Assembly (NCBI GenBank): GCA_963718375.1
Contig: CAVQZD010000007.1
Location: 62,001 to 126,000, forward strand
Source: RBG-16-64-13 sp963718375
GTDB taxonomy: Bacteria; Actinomycetota; Thermoleophilia; RBG-16-64-13
DNA: 64,000 bases
Direction: 5' to 3'
Both the position numbers and the translations under genes were made by a program. Each line of letters begins with the position of its first letter. The first letter of the stretch is position 1. Shown here piece by piece: positions 7,590 to 16,994 of this stretch. Under the pieces are notes generated by a model. It ran no database searches, had not been told where the DNA came from, and saw nothing but the letters and a program-made list of their open reading frames with translations.

Positions 7590-9137
7590 TCATTGGGCAG
7601 GGATGGGGATCATGGACTGAGCCATGGCCAAGAGCTCAGGACCGCTGACCACACGAGCCAGGGTGTTGGACACCCAATAGAGCACACCGTCCTTCTTCCA
7701 CCAGACCCGCTCGACCTTGTCGGCCGTACCCACGATCGTGAACACTACCCCGTTGTACCGCACCTCAGCACCGGGACTCGCCACCGGAGCTTCGAGCCAG
7801 GTAGTAGCGGTCACGTTCAAGTATTCTTCCTTGAGCTTCACCGCTCCTGCCTTGCCTACGCCGGTGCTGCGATAGAGCATCACCACTGTGGGGCGCGTAT
7901 CTCCGCCCACCTTGATGTCGTACATGTAGGCATAGGTCTTGCTGCGAGCGGCCAACCGGTAACCGTCGGGCACGTACGCTGGAGCCTCGATCGGGAAGGA
8001 GGCCATCTTGGCCACCTGCTTCCACATGGCGGCGTTGGGGATGGTGCCCGGCGTAGCATCTTTGGGGAATGAGGGCGCCGCTTCCGTGGTGGTCGTTCGA
8101 GGAGCAGCGGAGGTAGCGGTCGAGCTGTCGGTGACGACAGGCGCCGCTCCCGGCGGTGTGAGCAGCGTCTGCACGGCCGCATCCATATCCTTCTGCTTCC
8201 AGAACACAAGCGTGACCCCGCTGCTGATTTGGTTCATGCCCCGCAGCGCCACCTGCCTGATACGCCCTCCGTCCAACCTGACGCCCCACAAGGCGAGATC
8301 GATGAACTCGTTCGTGCCGATATCGGTGGTGACATTGTCGAAGAAGGAGCCCACGAGCCCCGGGACTTTGAGGCCCAGATCCCAGCCCATGGCCTGCTGG
8401 CGCAGAGCGTTCAAGAAGCGTTGTTGCCTCTCCATACGACCGAAGTCCGCGTTGTCGTCGTGGCGGAAGCGGACGTAGTCCAAGGCGTTGACGCCATCGA
8501 GCAACTGATACCCCGGCCCCAGTTCGATGTCCTCGTAGAGCCCCCCGTTATACGAGTAGGGACGGTCGACTTCCACATACACACCGCCCAACGTATCGGT
8601 CATCTGCGTGAAGGCTGCGAAGTCGACTTCCAGATAATGGTCTATGTCCACCCCGGTTATCTGCTGGATCGTCTTAATGGTAAGAGCCGCACCACCTTTA
8701 GCGAAGGCGTAGTTGAGTTTGCGCGTGCCGTACCCATCTACTTCGACCCTGAGGTCTCTAGGGAGAGAGAGCATGCTCATGAAGTTGTTGGCGGGATCCA
8801 CGTGAAGAAGGATGATCGTGTCTGAACGAGAGCCGTCTATGGTGTCCGATCGGGTGTCCGAGCCCAATAGCAGGATGTTGGTGGCCTCGGGGGTATTGTC
8901 AGTCGTCGACGTCACCTGCAGGCTGGTGCTGGTGGGATCGTTCTTGAGAGCGTCCCGGACGTCCTGTGTCACACGATCGTTGGAGGCAGAGACCTTGGCA
9001 TCCAACCACAGGTAGTAGCCGAGTGCCACGCCCCCCATGATGAGCAGCACCCCGGCGATCGAGCCCAGGGTGATCCAGAGCCACTTATGCCTGCTATTGC
9101 CTCTCACCGAGTGCACGTTGTATGGCTTGCCCTTCAC
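7590..9137 (-). CDS. LCP family glycopolymer ligase with DUF4367-like tail (paralogue 2)
   Basis: The 515-residue protein has a short basic N-terminus, a membrane helix (about 20-42), an extracellular LCP domain with conserved Asp/Arg positions (LLLGSDTRSDT, LPRDLRVEV, YVRFRHDDNADFGRMERQQ), a Thr/Ser/Ala-rich linker, and a C-terminal domain of about 147 residues (7593-8033). That tail contains KVERVWWKKDGVLYWVSNTL and PELLAMAQSM, resembling DUF4367 modules seen in anti-sigma-factor-like and lipoprotein families. GTG start overlapping the end of the upstream LCP gene by four bases, with GGAG seven bases upstream. No LytR_C domain here. Confidence 0.9.
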   Translation of the reverse strand: MKGKPYNVHSVRGNSRHKWLWITLGSIAGVLLIMGGVALGYYLWLDAKVSASNDRVTQDVRDALKNDPTSTSLQVTSTTDNTPEATNILLLGSDTRSDTIDGSRSDTIILLHVDPANNFMSMLSLPRDLRVEVDGYGTRKLNYAFAKGGAALTIKTIQQITGVDIDHYLEVDFAAFTQMTDTLGGVYVEVDRPYSYNGGLYEDIELGPGYQLLDGVNALDYVRFRHDDNADFGRMERQQRFLNALRQQAMGWDLGLKVPGLVGSFFDNVTTDIGTNEFIDLALWGVRLDGGRIRQVALRGMNQISSGVTLVFWKQKDMDAAVQTLLTPPGAAPVVTDSSTATSAAPRTTTTEAAPSFPKDATPGTIPNAAMWKQVAKMASFPIEAPAYVPDGYRLAARSKTYAYMYDIKVGGDTRPTVVMLYRSTGVGKAGAVKLKEEYLNVTATTWLEAPVASPGAEVRYNGVVFTIVGTADKVERVWWKKDGVLYWVSNTLARVVSGPELLAMAQSMIPIPAQ

Positions 9138-10693
9138 TGCGCTTCTCCGTTATCGATGGTCATCATCGACGCGGCCACCTTGATCAGCTCGTCCGCGGAC
9201 AGGTAGCTCATTATGGTATTCGATACCCAATACAGGACTCCGTCCTGCCTCCACCAGATGCGTTCTACCTGGTCGCGACCGCCTACGATGGTGTAGGTGG
9301 TGCCGTTGTACTCGAATCGCTCGCCTGGAGCGGCTGCGGGAGCATCCAACCAGGTGGTCTCCATGATGCCCAGGTACTCGGGTTGCGGCTCACCCTGCGA
9401 CTGAAGTTGATAGACGACCTTGAGGCCCTTGGCGGTCCCGCTTCCCTTGTCGATATCGTATCCCGGACCCGTCCCGGGATTGCGATCGAAGTAGATGAAG
9501 TCCTGCGGCACATACCCCGGGGCCATGACCTTGAACGGCGTATCTGCGGCGATCTGATTCCACTCCGAGGCGTCTGGGATCGAGAGAGGATTGGTGACGA
9601 ACTGTGATGAGTCCACGGCGAGTGAAGGAGCAGCGGCCGTAGTCACGGTGCCCTCCGTCGTTGCAGTACCCTCTTCCGCCGTCGAGGCCGTGCTTGTCGG
9701 GGTCGTCCCAGCACTCGCTGTCGGCGCGGTGACGAAATCCTCCAGCATCTGTCCGAGCACCTGTCGGTCGGTCACCACGTATGAGACGTTCTGACCGTCC
9801 TCCTCAAAGTCCGTGATATCACCGATGACCACCACTTGGCGTATCTGCCCCCCACCCAGACCGGTCACCGCCCAATAGGCCAAGTCACGCATCTCCTCGA
9901 ACGATATCGTCGTCTTGATGTTGTCTGTCATGGCCGTGACTACGCTCGGGAGCTTCAGCCCCAGGTCCCACCTCATGGCCTGCTCACGCAGCGCGGACAG
10001 GTAGCGCTGCTGTCGCTGCTGTCGCCCGAAGTCGCTGTTGTTGTCCTTGCGGAAGCGCACGTAGTCGAGGCCGTTCTCCCCGTCGAGTTTCTGGTAGCCC
10101 GGGAGGATGTCGCACATCTCGTAATCTGGGTTCTCTTGCAGATAGTGCTTGTCGACATCGACATAGACCCCACCGACGGCTTCGGTCAGAGCTTTGAAGG
10201 CGTTGAAGTCGACCTCGAGATAGTGCGTGATGTCGACCCCTGTAAGCGTCTCAGCCGTCTTGATCGCCAGTTCCGCGCCACCCTTCGCGTAAGCGAAGTT
10301 GAGCTTCTGAGTGCCATAGCCGGGGACGTCCACCCTTAGGTCTCGCGGAAGCGAGAGCGTCGACAAGTAATTGTGGCCCGGATCGGCATGCACGAGGATC
10401 ATAGTGTCGGATCGGATCATCTCCCAACCACGGTTGTCTATGCCGAGTACCAGGATGTTCATGGTCCCCTCGGGGGCTGGGAACAGGTTCAGAGCGGGAT
10501 GCGCATCCAGTGCGGCCTCAAGGCCGGGGTCGTCGATCTGCGTGTTCTGCCACTTGGCATACAGCCAGAGATAGGAGCCACCTACAACCACACCCACCAT
10601 CACGAGAAGTCCCACCAGGGCAAACAGCAGGCGCCGCCGCCTGCGCCTGAGCAGCCGCTCTATCTTGTAGACACTGTAGGGTGCGTAGCTCAC
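9134..10693 (-). CDS. LCP family glycopolymer ligase with DUF4367-like tail (paralogue 3)
   Basis: This is the first gene of the tandem LCP set in transcription order. It encodes 519 residues: an arginine-rich cytoplasmic segment (RRRRRR), one membrane helix, an LCP domain (LVLGIDNRGWEMIRSDTM, LPRDLRVDV, DYVRFRKDNNSDFGRQQRQQ), a Thr/Ala-rich linker and the shared tail (9137-9571, with QVERIWWRQDGVLYWVSNT). I chose GTG at 10691-10693 because AGGAG lies seven bases upstream; the in-frame TTG two codons earlier is too close to that SD. It is the most diverged of the three, so the duplications are probably old. Confidence 0.9.
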   Translation of the reverse strand: MSYAPYSVYKIERLLRRRRRRLLFALVGLLVMVGVVVGGSYLWLYAKWQNTQIDDPGLEAALDAHPALNLFPAPEGTMNILVLGIDNRGWEMIRSDTMILVHADPGHNYLSTLSLPRDLRVDVPGYGTQKLNFAYAKGGAELAIKTAETLTGVDITHYLEVDFNAFKALTEAVGGVYVDVDKHYLQENPDYEMCDILPGYQKLDGENGLDYVRFRKDNNSDFGRQQRQQRYLSALREQAMRWDLGLKLPSVVTAMTDNIKTTISFEEMRDLAYWAVTGLGGGQIRQVVVIGDITDFEEDGQNVSYVVTDRQVLGQMLEDFVTAPTASAGTTPTSTASTAEEGTATTEGTVTTAAAPSLAVDSSQFVTNPLSIPDASEWNQIAADTPFKVMAPGYVPQDFIYFDRNPGTGPGYDIDKGSGTAKGLKVVYQLQSQGEPQPEYLGIMETTWLDAPAAAPGERFEYNGTTYTIVGGRDQVERIWWRQDGVLYWVSNTIMSYLSADELIKVAASMMTIDNGEAQ

Positions 10694-10736
10694 TGACAAG
10701 CTCCTAGACCAGGTCGGGGAGAGATTCTACCGCGGT

Positions 10737-10748
10737 CACTCATGAGTG
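10737..10748. other. Perfect 12-base palindrome between murA and the LCP genes
   Basis: CACTCATGAGTG is its own reverse complement. It lies just past the murA stop and about 45 bases before the first LCP gene. It could be an operator for the LCP genes or part of an mRNA processing site. No T-run follows, so a terminator is unlikely. Confidence 0.25.
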
Positions 10749-10760
10749 CCAAAACCAAGA

Positions 10761-12062
10761 CTACTGGCAAGAACCCTCTTCACCGCTCGTTCTCCGGACG
10801 TCTGCACCGAGAGCATTCAGCTTCTCTTCAAAGCGCTCGTACCCTCGGTCGATATGATAGATCTCACGAAGTTCGGTGGATCCTTCGGCCACGAGCCCTG
10901 CCAGCGCGAGCGCCGCGCCTGCTCTCAGGTCTGGACACCGGACGATAGCACCCGTGAGCGAGCGCCCACCGTTGACCACTGCGTGGCTGCCATCCACTCT
11001 TATGTCGGCGCCCAGCCGGACGAGCTCGTCGACGAAGCCGAAGCGGTTCTCGAACACGTTCTCAGTGACGACCGATACCCCGTCCGCAATCGAGAGCAGC
11101 ACCATCATCTGGGCCTGCAGGTCGGTGGGAAACCCCGGGAACGGCAAGGTGGCAACGTCAGTCGCCCTCAACGTATCGACCGTCCCGCTGGCCTTGATGC
11201 TATGCGTATCCTCGTGCACCTGAACCCCTACTGATCGCAGCTTTGAGAGGAACAGATCGAGCACATGCGGCATGATTCCCGTGACCCGTACCTCGCCTCC
11301 TGTGACGGCCGCCGCTATCAGGAACGTTCCGGCTTCTATGCGGTCGCCCAGTACCCTATGCTCTGCGGGATGCATCTCCTTGACCCCATGGATCCGGACT
11401 GTGGAGGTCCCCGCGCCTTCTATCTGTGCGCCCATGCTCATCAAGAACTTGCACAGGTCGATGATCTCCGGCTCCCGAGCCACGTTCTCCAAGGTGCTGG
11501 TGCCTTCGGCCAGCACCGCTGCCATGAGCAGATTCTCCGTCGCGCCCACGCTCGGATAGTCCAGAAATAGGTCTGTAGCCCGTAGTCTGGGCGCGACGAC
11601 CTCGACGAAACCGTGTCCGGACCGCACTTCGGCCCCCATCGCAGCCAGCCCGGCCAGATGGATATCGATCTTGCGGGGTCCAAGATTGCACCCCCCGGGC
11701 ATGGCGACCTTGGCCCGGCCGAAGCGGGCGACCAAAGGACCCATGATCTGGATAGAAGCCCGCATGCGCTGGACCAGGTCGTACGGAGCCACCTGCGATT
11801 CGACCTCTGAAGTGTCCACGGTGAGCGTGCCGTCAGCGAACTCGACGGCCGCGCCCAAGTGCTCCAGCACCTCTTTCATGACGTGGACGTCGTCGATATC
11901 GGGGACATTGCTGAGGACGCTCACGCCCGAGCCGAGCAGAGAGGCTGCCATGAGTTTGAGGGCCGAGTTCTTGGCCCCCGAGACCGCCACTTCTCCGGCT
12001 AGGCGGCGGCCGCCACTTACCACAAGGCGAGGCTCATCCCCCATAGCTGTACCCACCGTCAT
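10761..12062 (-). CDS. murA: UDP-N-acetylglucosamine 1-carboxyvinyltransferase
   Basis: MurA transfers enolpyruvate from PEP to UDP-GlcNAc, the first committed step of peptidoglycan synthesis in the cytosol. The 433-residue length is normal. SGAKNSALKLMAA carries the conserved Lys-Asn, and PGGCNLGPRKIDIHL carries the active-site cysteine, the residue attacked by fosfomycin. The ATG overlaps the atpC stop by four bases, so murA is attached to the end of the ATP synthase operon, an arrangement seen in several Gram-positive lineages. Confidence 0.97.
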   Translation of the reverse strand: MTVGTAMGDEPRLVVSGGRRLAGEVAVSGAKNSALKLMAASLLGSGVSVLSNVPDIDDVHVMKEVLEHLGAAVEFADGTLTVDTSEVESQVAPYDLVQRMRASIQIMGPLVARFGRAKVAMPGGCNLGPRKIDIHLAGLAAMGAEVRSGHGFVEVVAPRLRATDLFLDYPSVGATENLLMAAVLAEGTSTLENVAREPEIIDLCKFLMSMGAQIEGAGTSTVRIHGVKEMHPAEHRVLGDRIEAGTFLIAAAVTGGEVRVTGIMPHVLDLFLSKLRSVGVQVHEDTHSIKASGTVDTLRATDVATLPFPGFPTDLQAQMMVLLSIADGVSVVTENVFENRFGFVDELVRLGADIRVDGSHAVVNGGRSLTGAIVRCPDLRAGAALALAGLVAEGSTELREIYHIDRGYERFEEKLNALGADVRRTSGEEGSCQ

Positions 12063-12505
12063 TCTTCGAGTCTTCCGGCCACCCTCAGACGGTTCTGTGC
12101 TCGCTTGAACGCCAGTTGTTCACGATACGGGTCGACATCTTCTCCCTCAGGAACCGTGCCGGCATGATACATCTCGAGGCGCTGGGTGGCACGTTCCATC
12201 GCCTTCTTCACGAGGTCGATGTCGATGTCGGATGCCTCTTGAGCCGAGTCGGCCAACACGACGACGCTGTTAGCCTGCACCTTCACGAAACCATCGGCCA
12301 CGGCGAACTCGAGCCACTTGCCGTCCAGCAGTTGCGCGCGCATCCGTCCGATGGCCAGTTGGGCCACCAACGGGGCATGCCCTGGGAGTACGCCCATCTC
12401 ACCGGTGACGGCGGGCAGGATGACCTGCGCTACATCACCCTCGAACACGGGCCCCCGGGGGGCGAACACCTCAAGGTGGAGCGGACTATCGGATCCCTGG
12501 CTCAC
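12059..12505 (-). CDS. atpC: ATP synthase F1 subunit epsilon
   Basis: The 148-residue protein has the N-terminal beta-sandwich (LEVFAPRGPVFEGDVAQVILP and GHAPLVAQLAIG) and C-terminal helical hairpin of the epsilon subunit, part of the rotor stalk and an inhibitor of ATP hydrolysis. GTG start, overlapping the atpD stop codon by four bases. Last ATP synthase gene of the operon. Confidence 0.95.
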   Translation of the reverse strand: MSQGSDSPLHLEVFAPRGPVFEGDVAQVILPAVTGEMGVLPGHAPLVAQLAIGRMRAQLLDGKWLEFAVADGFVKVQANSVVVLADSAQEASDIDIDLVKKAMERATQRLEMYHAGTVPEGEDVDPYREQLAFKRAQNRLRVAGRLEE

Positions 12506-13950
12506 GACTGGGCAACTTCCTCGTTCTGCCCGGTATCAGCGCCCGCGCTGCTGATCTGCGCCGCCGCGGCGACCACGTCGTCGATGCTCCCCTGATACTT
12601 GAATGCCTGCTCCGGCAGATGGTCGTGCTTGCCCTCGATGATCTCCTTGAAGCTCCGCACCGTCTCACTGAGCGGCACGAACTTGCCCTCCATGCCCGTG
12701 AACTGCTCCGCGACTGCGAAGGGCTGCGAAAGGAACTGCTGGATGCGACGAGCGCGACGTACGGTGACCTTGTCTTCGTCGGACAGTTCGTCCATGCCGA
12801 GGATGGCTATGATGTCGCGCAGGTCCTTATAGCGCTGCAGGATCTCCTGCACCCTGATGGCCACATCATAGTGCTCGTCGCCGACCACCTCGCGGGTGAG
12901 CGCACGGCTGGTCGAGTCGAGCGGATCGACTGCCGGGTAGATGCCCATCTCAGAGATGGCTCGGCTCAGCACCGTGGTGGCATCCAGGTGAGCGAAGGTG
13001 CCCGCGGGAGCCGGGTCGGTGAGGTCGTCAGCCGGCACGTAGATAGCCTGCACCGAGGTCACCGAGCCATTGCGCGTGGAGGTGATGCGTTCTTGCAGTT
13101 CGCCCATCTCGGAGCTTAGTGTGGGCTGATATCCCACAGCGGAAGGCATGCGTCCGAGAAGAGCCGACACTTCCGAGCCCGCCTGGACGAAGCGGAAGAT
13201 GTTGTCTATGAAGAGGAGCACGTCTTGGCCCTGCACATCACGGAAGTACTCCGCCATGGTGAGTGCCGAAAGACCAACGCGCAGACGGGCGCCGGGCGGC
13301 TCGTTCATCTGCCCGAAGACCATCGCCGTCTTGTTGATGACGCCCGACTCTGTCATTTCCAGATAGAGGTCGTTACCCTCGCGTGTACGCTCGCCCACGC
13401 CTGAGAAGACCGAGATACCGCCGTGATGGGTGGCGATGGCGTGGATGAGCTCCAGGATGACGACGGTCTTGCCCACGCCGGCGCCGCCGAACAGGCCCAC
13501 CTTGCCCCCCTTGACGTACGGGGCCAGCAGGTCGATGACCTTGATACCGGTCTCCAGGACCTCAGTCGTAGACTCGAGCTCTTCGAATTCAGGCGCCGGC
13601 CGGTGGATAGGCCAACGCTCCACATCTTTGGGTAGGGGCTCGCCTTCATCTATGGGTTCACCCAAGAGATTGAAAAGCCGACCCAAAGTGTCCTGACCCA
13701 CTGGAACCTTGATGTAATCCCCGGTATCTACCACTTCCATGCCGCGCGCCAGGCCATCGGTGGAATCCATAGCCACGGCACGCACCTTGTTGTCGCCTAG
13801 GTGCTGCTGCACCTCCGCCACCAGGTGTATCTTGCCGCCCTGCGTCTCAGCGTCGATCTCCAGGGCGTTGTAGATGGCAGGTAGCGACTCCGCCGTGAAC
13901 TCCACGTCGAGAACCGGACCGATGATCTCCACGATCTTGCCTTTGTTCAT
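12502..13950 (-). CDS. atpD: ATP synthase F1 subunit beta
   Basis: The catalytic subunit, 482 residues. The P-loop GGAGVGKTVVI, the GERTREGNDLY segment with the catalytic glutamate region, and LLFIDNIFRF (Walker B) are intact. A short Ala/Glu-rich C-terminal extension (after GSIDDVV) is typical of actinobacterial-type subunits. Forms the alpha3-beta3 hexamer with AtpA. Confidence 0.98.
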   Translation of the reverse strand: MNKGKIVEIIGPVLDVEFTAESLPAIYNALEIDAETQGGKIHLVAEVQQHLGDNKVRAVAMDSTDGLARGMEVVDTGDYIKVPVGQDTLGRLFNLLGEPIDEGEPLPKDVERWPIHRPAPEFEELESTTEVLETGIKVIDLLAPYVKGGKVGLFGGAGVGKTVVILELIHAIATHHGGISVFSGVGERTREGNDLYLEMTESGVINKTAMVFGQMNEPPGARLRVGLSALTMAEYFRDVQGQDVLLFIDNIFRFVQAGSEVSALLGRMPSAVGYQPTLSSEMGELQERITSTRNGSVTSVQAIYVPADDLTDPAPAGTFAHLDATTVLSRAISEMGIYPAVDPLDSTSRALTREVVGDEHYDVAIRVQEILQRYKDLRDIIAILGMDELSDEDKVTVRRARRIQQFLSQPFAVAEQFTGMEGKFVPLSETVRSFKEIIEGKHDHLPEQAFKYQGSIDDVVAAAAQISSAGADTGQNEEVAQS

Positions 13951-13989
13951 CGTCTGTAAACTCGTCCTTTCTTGAGGCCCGTGAGCCCT

Positions 13990-14886
13990 CTAGCCGGAAA
14001 GCGCGTCGGCGCCACCCACCACTTCCAAGATCTCTTGGGTGATGGAGGCCTGGCGCACCCGGTTCATTGCCAGGGTCAGATCGTCGATCATCTCGTCCGC
14101 GGCCTCAGAAGCCGCGCGCATTGCCGTCATGCGCGCTCCGTGCTCACTGGCCATGCTTTCGAGTATCGCCCGGTAGATGGTCATCTCCACGTATGAAGGC
14201 AGAAGATCCGCCAGTATGTCCTCGGCTGAAGGCTCCATGATGAAGTCGACTCGCAGCTCGCTGTCTTCGCCGATCGGACAGTAGTCCTCCATGATCTCCT
14301 CTTGGATGGGGAGTATCACTTGATCGGTCACGAACTGCTCGACGGGGCTCTTGTAGCTGTTGAAGACCAGGTGCACCCGGTCGATCACGTCGTTCTCGTA
14401 TCGCCGGATGACCCCGTTGGTCAGCGCCTGGGCTTCCAGGTAGGCGGTGCGGTCGGTGACGTCCAGATAGGCCTTGTCCAAGCGGTACTTCTGAAAGCGC
14501 ACCGTGCTGGCGCCCTTGCGCCCCATGACCACCAGATCGCTGTCCACTCCTTGTGCCTTGTAGGAGTCGACCAACTCCAGGGCCCTGCGGATGATGTTGG
14601 AGTTGAAGGCCCCGCACAGACCCCGGTCGGCGGTGAGCGCGATTATCGCCACCTTCTTCACCTGCGCATGCTCGCTGAGCAGAGACTGTCTGCTCAGGTC
14701 GACCTGGAGGTAGCGCGCCAGCTGCCCGATGAACTCAAGCATATGGAGCGCGTAGGGCCGCAGATGCTCAATGCGTATCTGGGCGCGCCGCAGGCGCGCC
14801 GCAGCGACCATCTCCATGGCCTTGGTGATCTTGCTCGTGTTGTGTACCGACGCGATCCGACGGCGTATGTCTCTCTGCGAAGCCAT
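13990..14886 (-). CDS. atpG: ATP synthase F1 subunit gamma
   Basis: The 298-residue central shaft subunit. It has the conserved N-terminal helix (DIRRRIASVHNTSKITKAME) and C-terminal helix (MTAMRAASEAADEMIDDL, then RQASITQEI), which pair as the coiled coil inside the alpha-beta hexamer. Middle region includes LTADRGLCGAFN. Length is normal. Confidence 0.97.
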   Translation of the reverse strand: MASQRDIRRRIASVHNTSKITKAMEMVAAARLRRAQIRIEHLRPYALHMLEFIGQLARYLQVDLSRQSLLSEHAQVKKVAIIALTADRGLCGAFNSNIIRRALELVDSYKAQGVDSDLVVMGRKGASTVRFQKYRLDKAYLDVTDRTAYLEAQALTNGVIRRYENDVIDRVHLVFNSYKSPVEQFVTDQVILPIQEEIMEDYCPIGEDSELRVDFIMEPSAEDILADLLPSYVEMTIYRAILESMASEHGARMTAMRAASEAADEMIDDLTLAMNRVRQASITQEILEVVGGADALSG

Positions 14887-14892
14887 ATCTGT

Positions 14893-16416
14893 CTAGACGG
14901 TACCCTTGTCGGCGGACCACATCTGCTTGAAGGCCGTCACGGCCTTGCTCAGCTTCTCTTCGTTCTCGGAGCTCAGATCCTTGGTCATGGCAATGTCGGC
15001 CCCGATCTCCGGATGCTGCTGTCCGAGGAAGTCCCTCAACTCCGCGTTGAACTTCGACATGTCCGACACGGGAACGTCATCCGCAAAACCCTTAGTGGCG
15101 GCGTAGATTATCATCACCTGCTCCTGGACGGGCCACGGCAGGTACTGCGGCTGATTCAGCGTGGCCACCAACCGCTCACCGCGAGCCAGGGTCTTCTGGG
15201 TCTCCTGATCGAGCTCAGAGCCAAACTTGGCGAACGCTTCGAGTTCACGGAACTGCGAAAGGTCCAAGCGCAGGGAGCCGGCCACCTTTTTCATGGCCTT
15301 GATCTGCGCGTTGCCACCCACTCGAGACACAGAGATACCGACGTTGATAGCGGGGCGGATGCCCGAGTAGAACAGGTCGCCCTCCAAGAATATCTGTCCG
15401 TCGGTGATGGAGATGACGTTCGTCGGGATGTAGGCCGAGACGTCGCCCGCCTGCGTCTCGATGACCGGCAAAGCGGTGAGCGAGCCCCCGCCCAGCTTGT
15501 CGCTGAGCTTGCAGGCCCTCTCCAGGAGACGGCTATGCAGGTAGAAGATGTCGCCCGGGAAGGCCTCGCGGCCCGGCGGCCGTCTGAGCAGCAGCGACAT
15601 CTGCCGGTAGGCATCCGCCTGCTTGCTGAGGTCGTCATAGATGCACAGGGCATGCCGCCCCGAGTAGGTGAAGTACTCGCCCATGGCCGCGCCGGCGTAT
15701 GGGGCGATATAGCGCAGCGGGGCGCCGACGGAGGCCGGGGCCATCACCACGATGGTGTAATCCATGGCGCCGTGCTCCTCGAGCTTCGCCACCAGACCAG
15801 CCACGGTGGAGGCCTTCTGGCCGATCGCCACGTAGATGCAGACGACGTCCTGGCCCTTCTGGCTGATGATGGTGTCCAGTGCGATAGCCGTCTTGCCCGT
15901 GCCCCGGTCGCCGATGATGAGCTCGCGCTGACCGCGACCGATGGGGATCATGGAGTCGATGGCCTTGATGCCCGTCTGCAGAGGCTCCTTCACGGGCTGT
16001 CGACCGATGACGCCTGGGGCCTTGAACTCGACCGGCCGGCGCTCGGTGGTCTCGATGGGACCTTTGTCATCCAAGGGGTCTCCCAGCGGATTGACGACCC
16101 GGCCTATCAAGGCTTCACCGACCGGGACGTCGATGACCTTGCCGGTCCGCTTCACCAGGTCACCCTCCTTGATGAGGGTATCCTCGCCCATCAGCACGAC
16201 GCCGACAGAATCCTCTTCCAGGTTCAGCACCAGACCTCGGACGCCGTGGGGCAATTCCACCATCTCTGAGGCGACGGCGTTCTCCAACCCCTGGATGCGG
16301 GCCACGCCGTCACCCACCTGCACGACCGTGCCCACTTCCTGGATGTCGACGCCAGCCTCGTAACGCTGGATACGCGACTTAAGAACGCTCGTAATCTCCT
16401 CAGGACGCAGCTTCAA
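14893..16416 (-). CDS. atpA: ATP synthase F1 subunit alpha
   Basis: The 507-residue non-catalytic nucleotide-binding subunit. P-loop GDRGTGKTAIA and the SVSRVGGNAQ segment with the arginine finger are present. Starts at TTG (16414-16416) with GGAGG six bases upstream; the coding region overlaps the end of atpH by 17 bases, which suggests tight coupling. Confidence 0.98.
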   Translation of the reverse strand: MKLRPEEITSVLKSRIQRYEAGVDIQEVGTVVQVGDGVARIQGLENAVASEMVELPHGVRGLVLNLEEDSVGVVLMGEDTLIKEGDLVKRTGKVIDVPVGEALIGRVVNPLGDPLDDKGPIETTERRPVEFKAPGVIGRQPVKEPLQTGIKAIDSMIPIGRGQRELIIGDRGTGKTAIALDTIISQKGQDVVCIYVAIGQKASTVAGLVAKLEEHGAMDYTIVVMAPASVGAPLRYIAPYAGAAMGEYFTYSGRHALCIYDDLSKQADAYRQMSLLLRRPPGREAFPGDIFYLHSRLLERACKLSDKLGGGSLTALPVIETQAGDVSAYIPTNVISITDGQIFLEGDLFYSGIRPAINVGISVSRVGGNAQIKAMKKVAGSLRLDLSQFRELEAFAKFGSELDQETQKTLARGERLVATLNQPQYLPWPVQEQVMIIYAATKGFADDVPVSDMSKFNAELRDFLGQQHPEIGADIAMTKDLSSENEEKLSKAVTAFKQMWSADKGTV

Positions 16417-16972
16417 CTTCGGCCTCCAAGCTAGCCATAGGGGTGATCAACATCTCCCGTAGTTGCTCCAATCGGTGGCGGACGCTGGCGTCGGCGACCC
16501 TGTCACCGATGCGCAGCTTGAGGCCACCCAGAATCTCTCGGTCCACCTTCAGAGTCAGCTCCACCGTCTTCTTGAGCGAGGCTTCGACCTTCTGCCGCAG
16601 CGCCTTCTGAATATCCTCGGTCAGGGGGATGGCCGAGACGACCTCCACATGAACGAGACCCTGCGCCTCCTCCACTAGCGCGACGAACGCCCGGTAGGTC
16701 GCCGGGATCTCGTCTTCGCGGTTCTTGTCCACCATCAGGCGGAGCAGGTTACGCATCAGTCCGTCCCCACCCTCGGTGAGCTCCATGAGCACTTTGCTCT
16801 TGTCGAGGTCGGAGATCTCATCGGCCGCCAAGAGTTGTCTGAGTTCGATGGAGGAGTCCATGGCCTGGATGAACTCACCCAGGTCGCGGCGCACCTCAGC
16901 GACCCGCCCTTCTTCCTGGGCGGCTTCGTACAGGGCCGTGGCGTAGACTCGTGCGACCTTGTTCTCACTCAC
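16400..16972 (-). CDS. atpH: ATP synthase F1 subunit delta
   Basis: The 190-residue peripheral stalk protein linking F1 to subunit b. It begins with VARVYATALYEAAQEEGR, the usual delta/OSCP N-terminus, and has the C-terminal ILGGLKLRIGDRVADASV motif. Its end overlaps atpA. Confidence 0.95.
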   Translation of the reverse strand: MSENKVARVYATALYEAAQEEGRVAEVRRDLGEFIQAMDSSIELRQLLAADEISDLDKSKVLMELTEGGDGLMRNLLRLMVDKNREDEIPATYRAFVALVEEAQGLVHVEVVSAIPLTEDIQKALRQKVEASLKKTVELTLKVDREILGGLKLRIGDRVADASVRHRLEQLREMLITPMASLEAEVEAAS

Positions 16973-16994
16973 CAGCTTCTAAGCCTTCTCTCCA

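Noticed and set aside
14302..16269. Long open frame (655 codons) on the plus strand opposite atpG and atpA
   Set aside because: It is antisense to two strongly conserved genes. Its composition (Arg/His/Leu/Asp-rich) is what the complement of G+C-rich coding sequence gives, and no SD or family match is visible.
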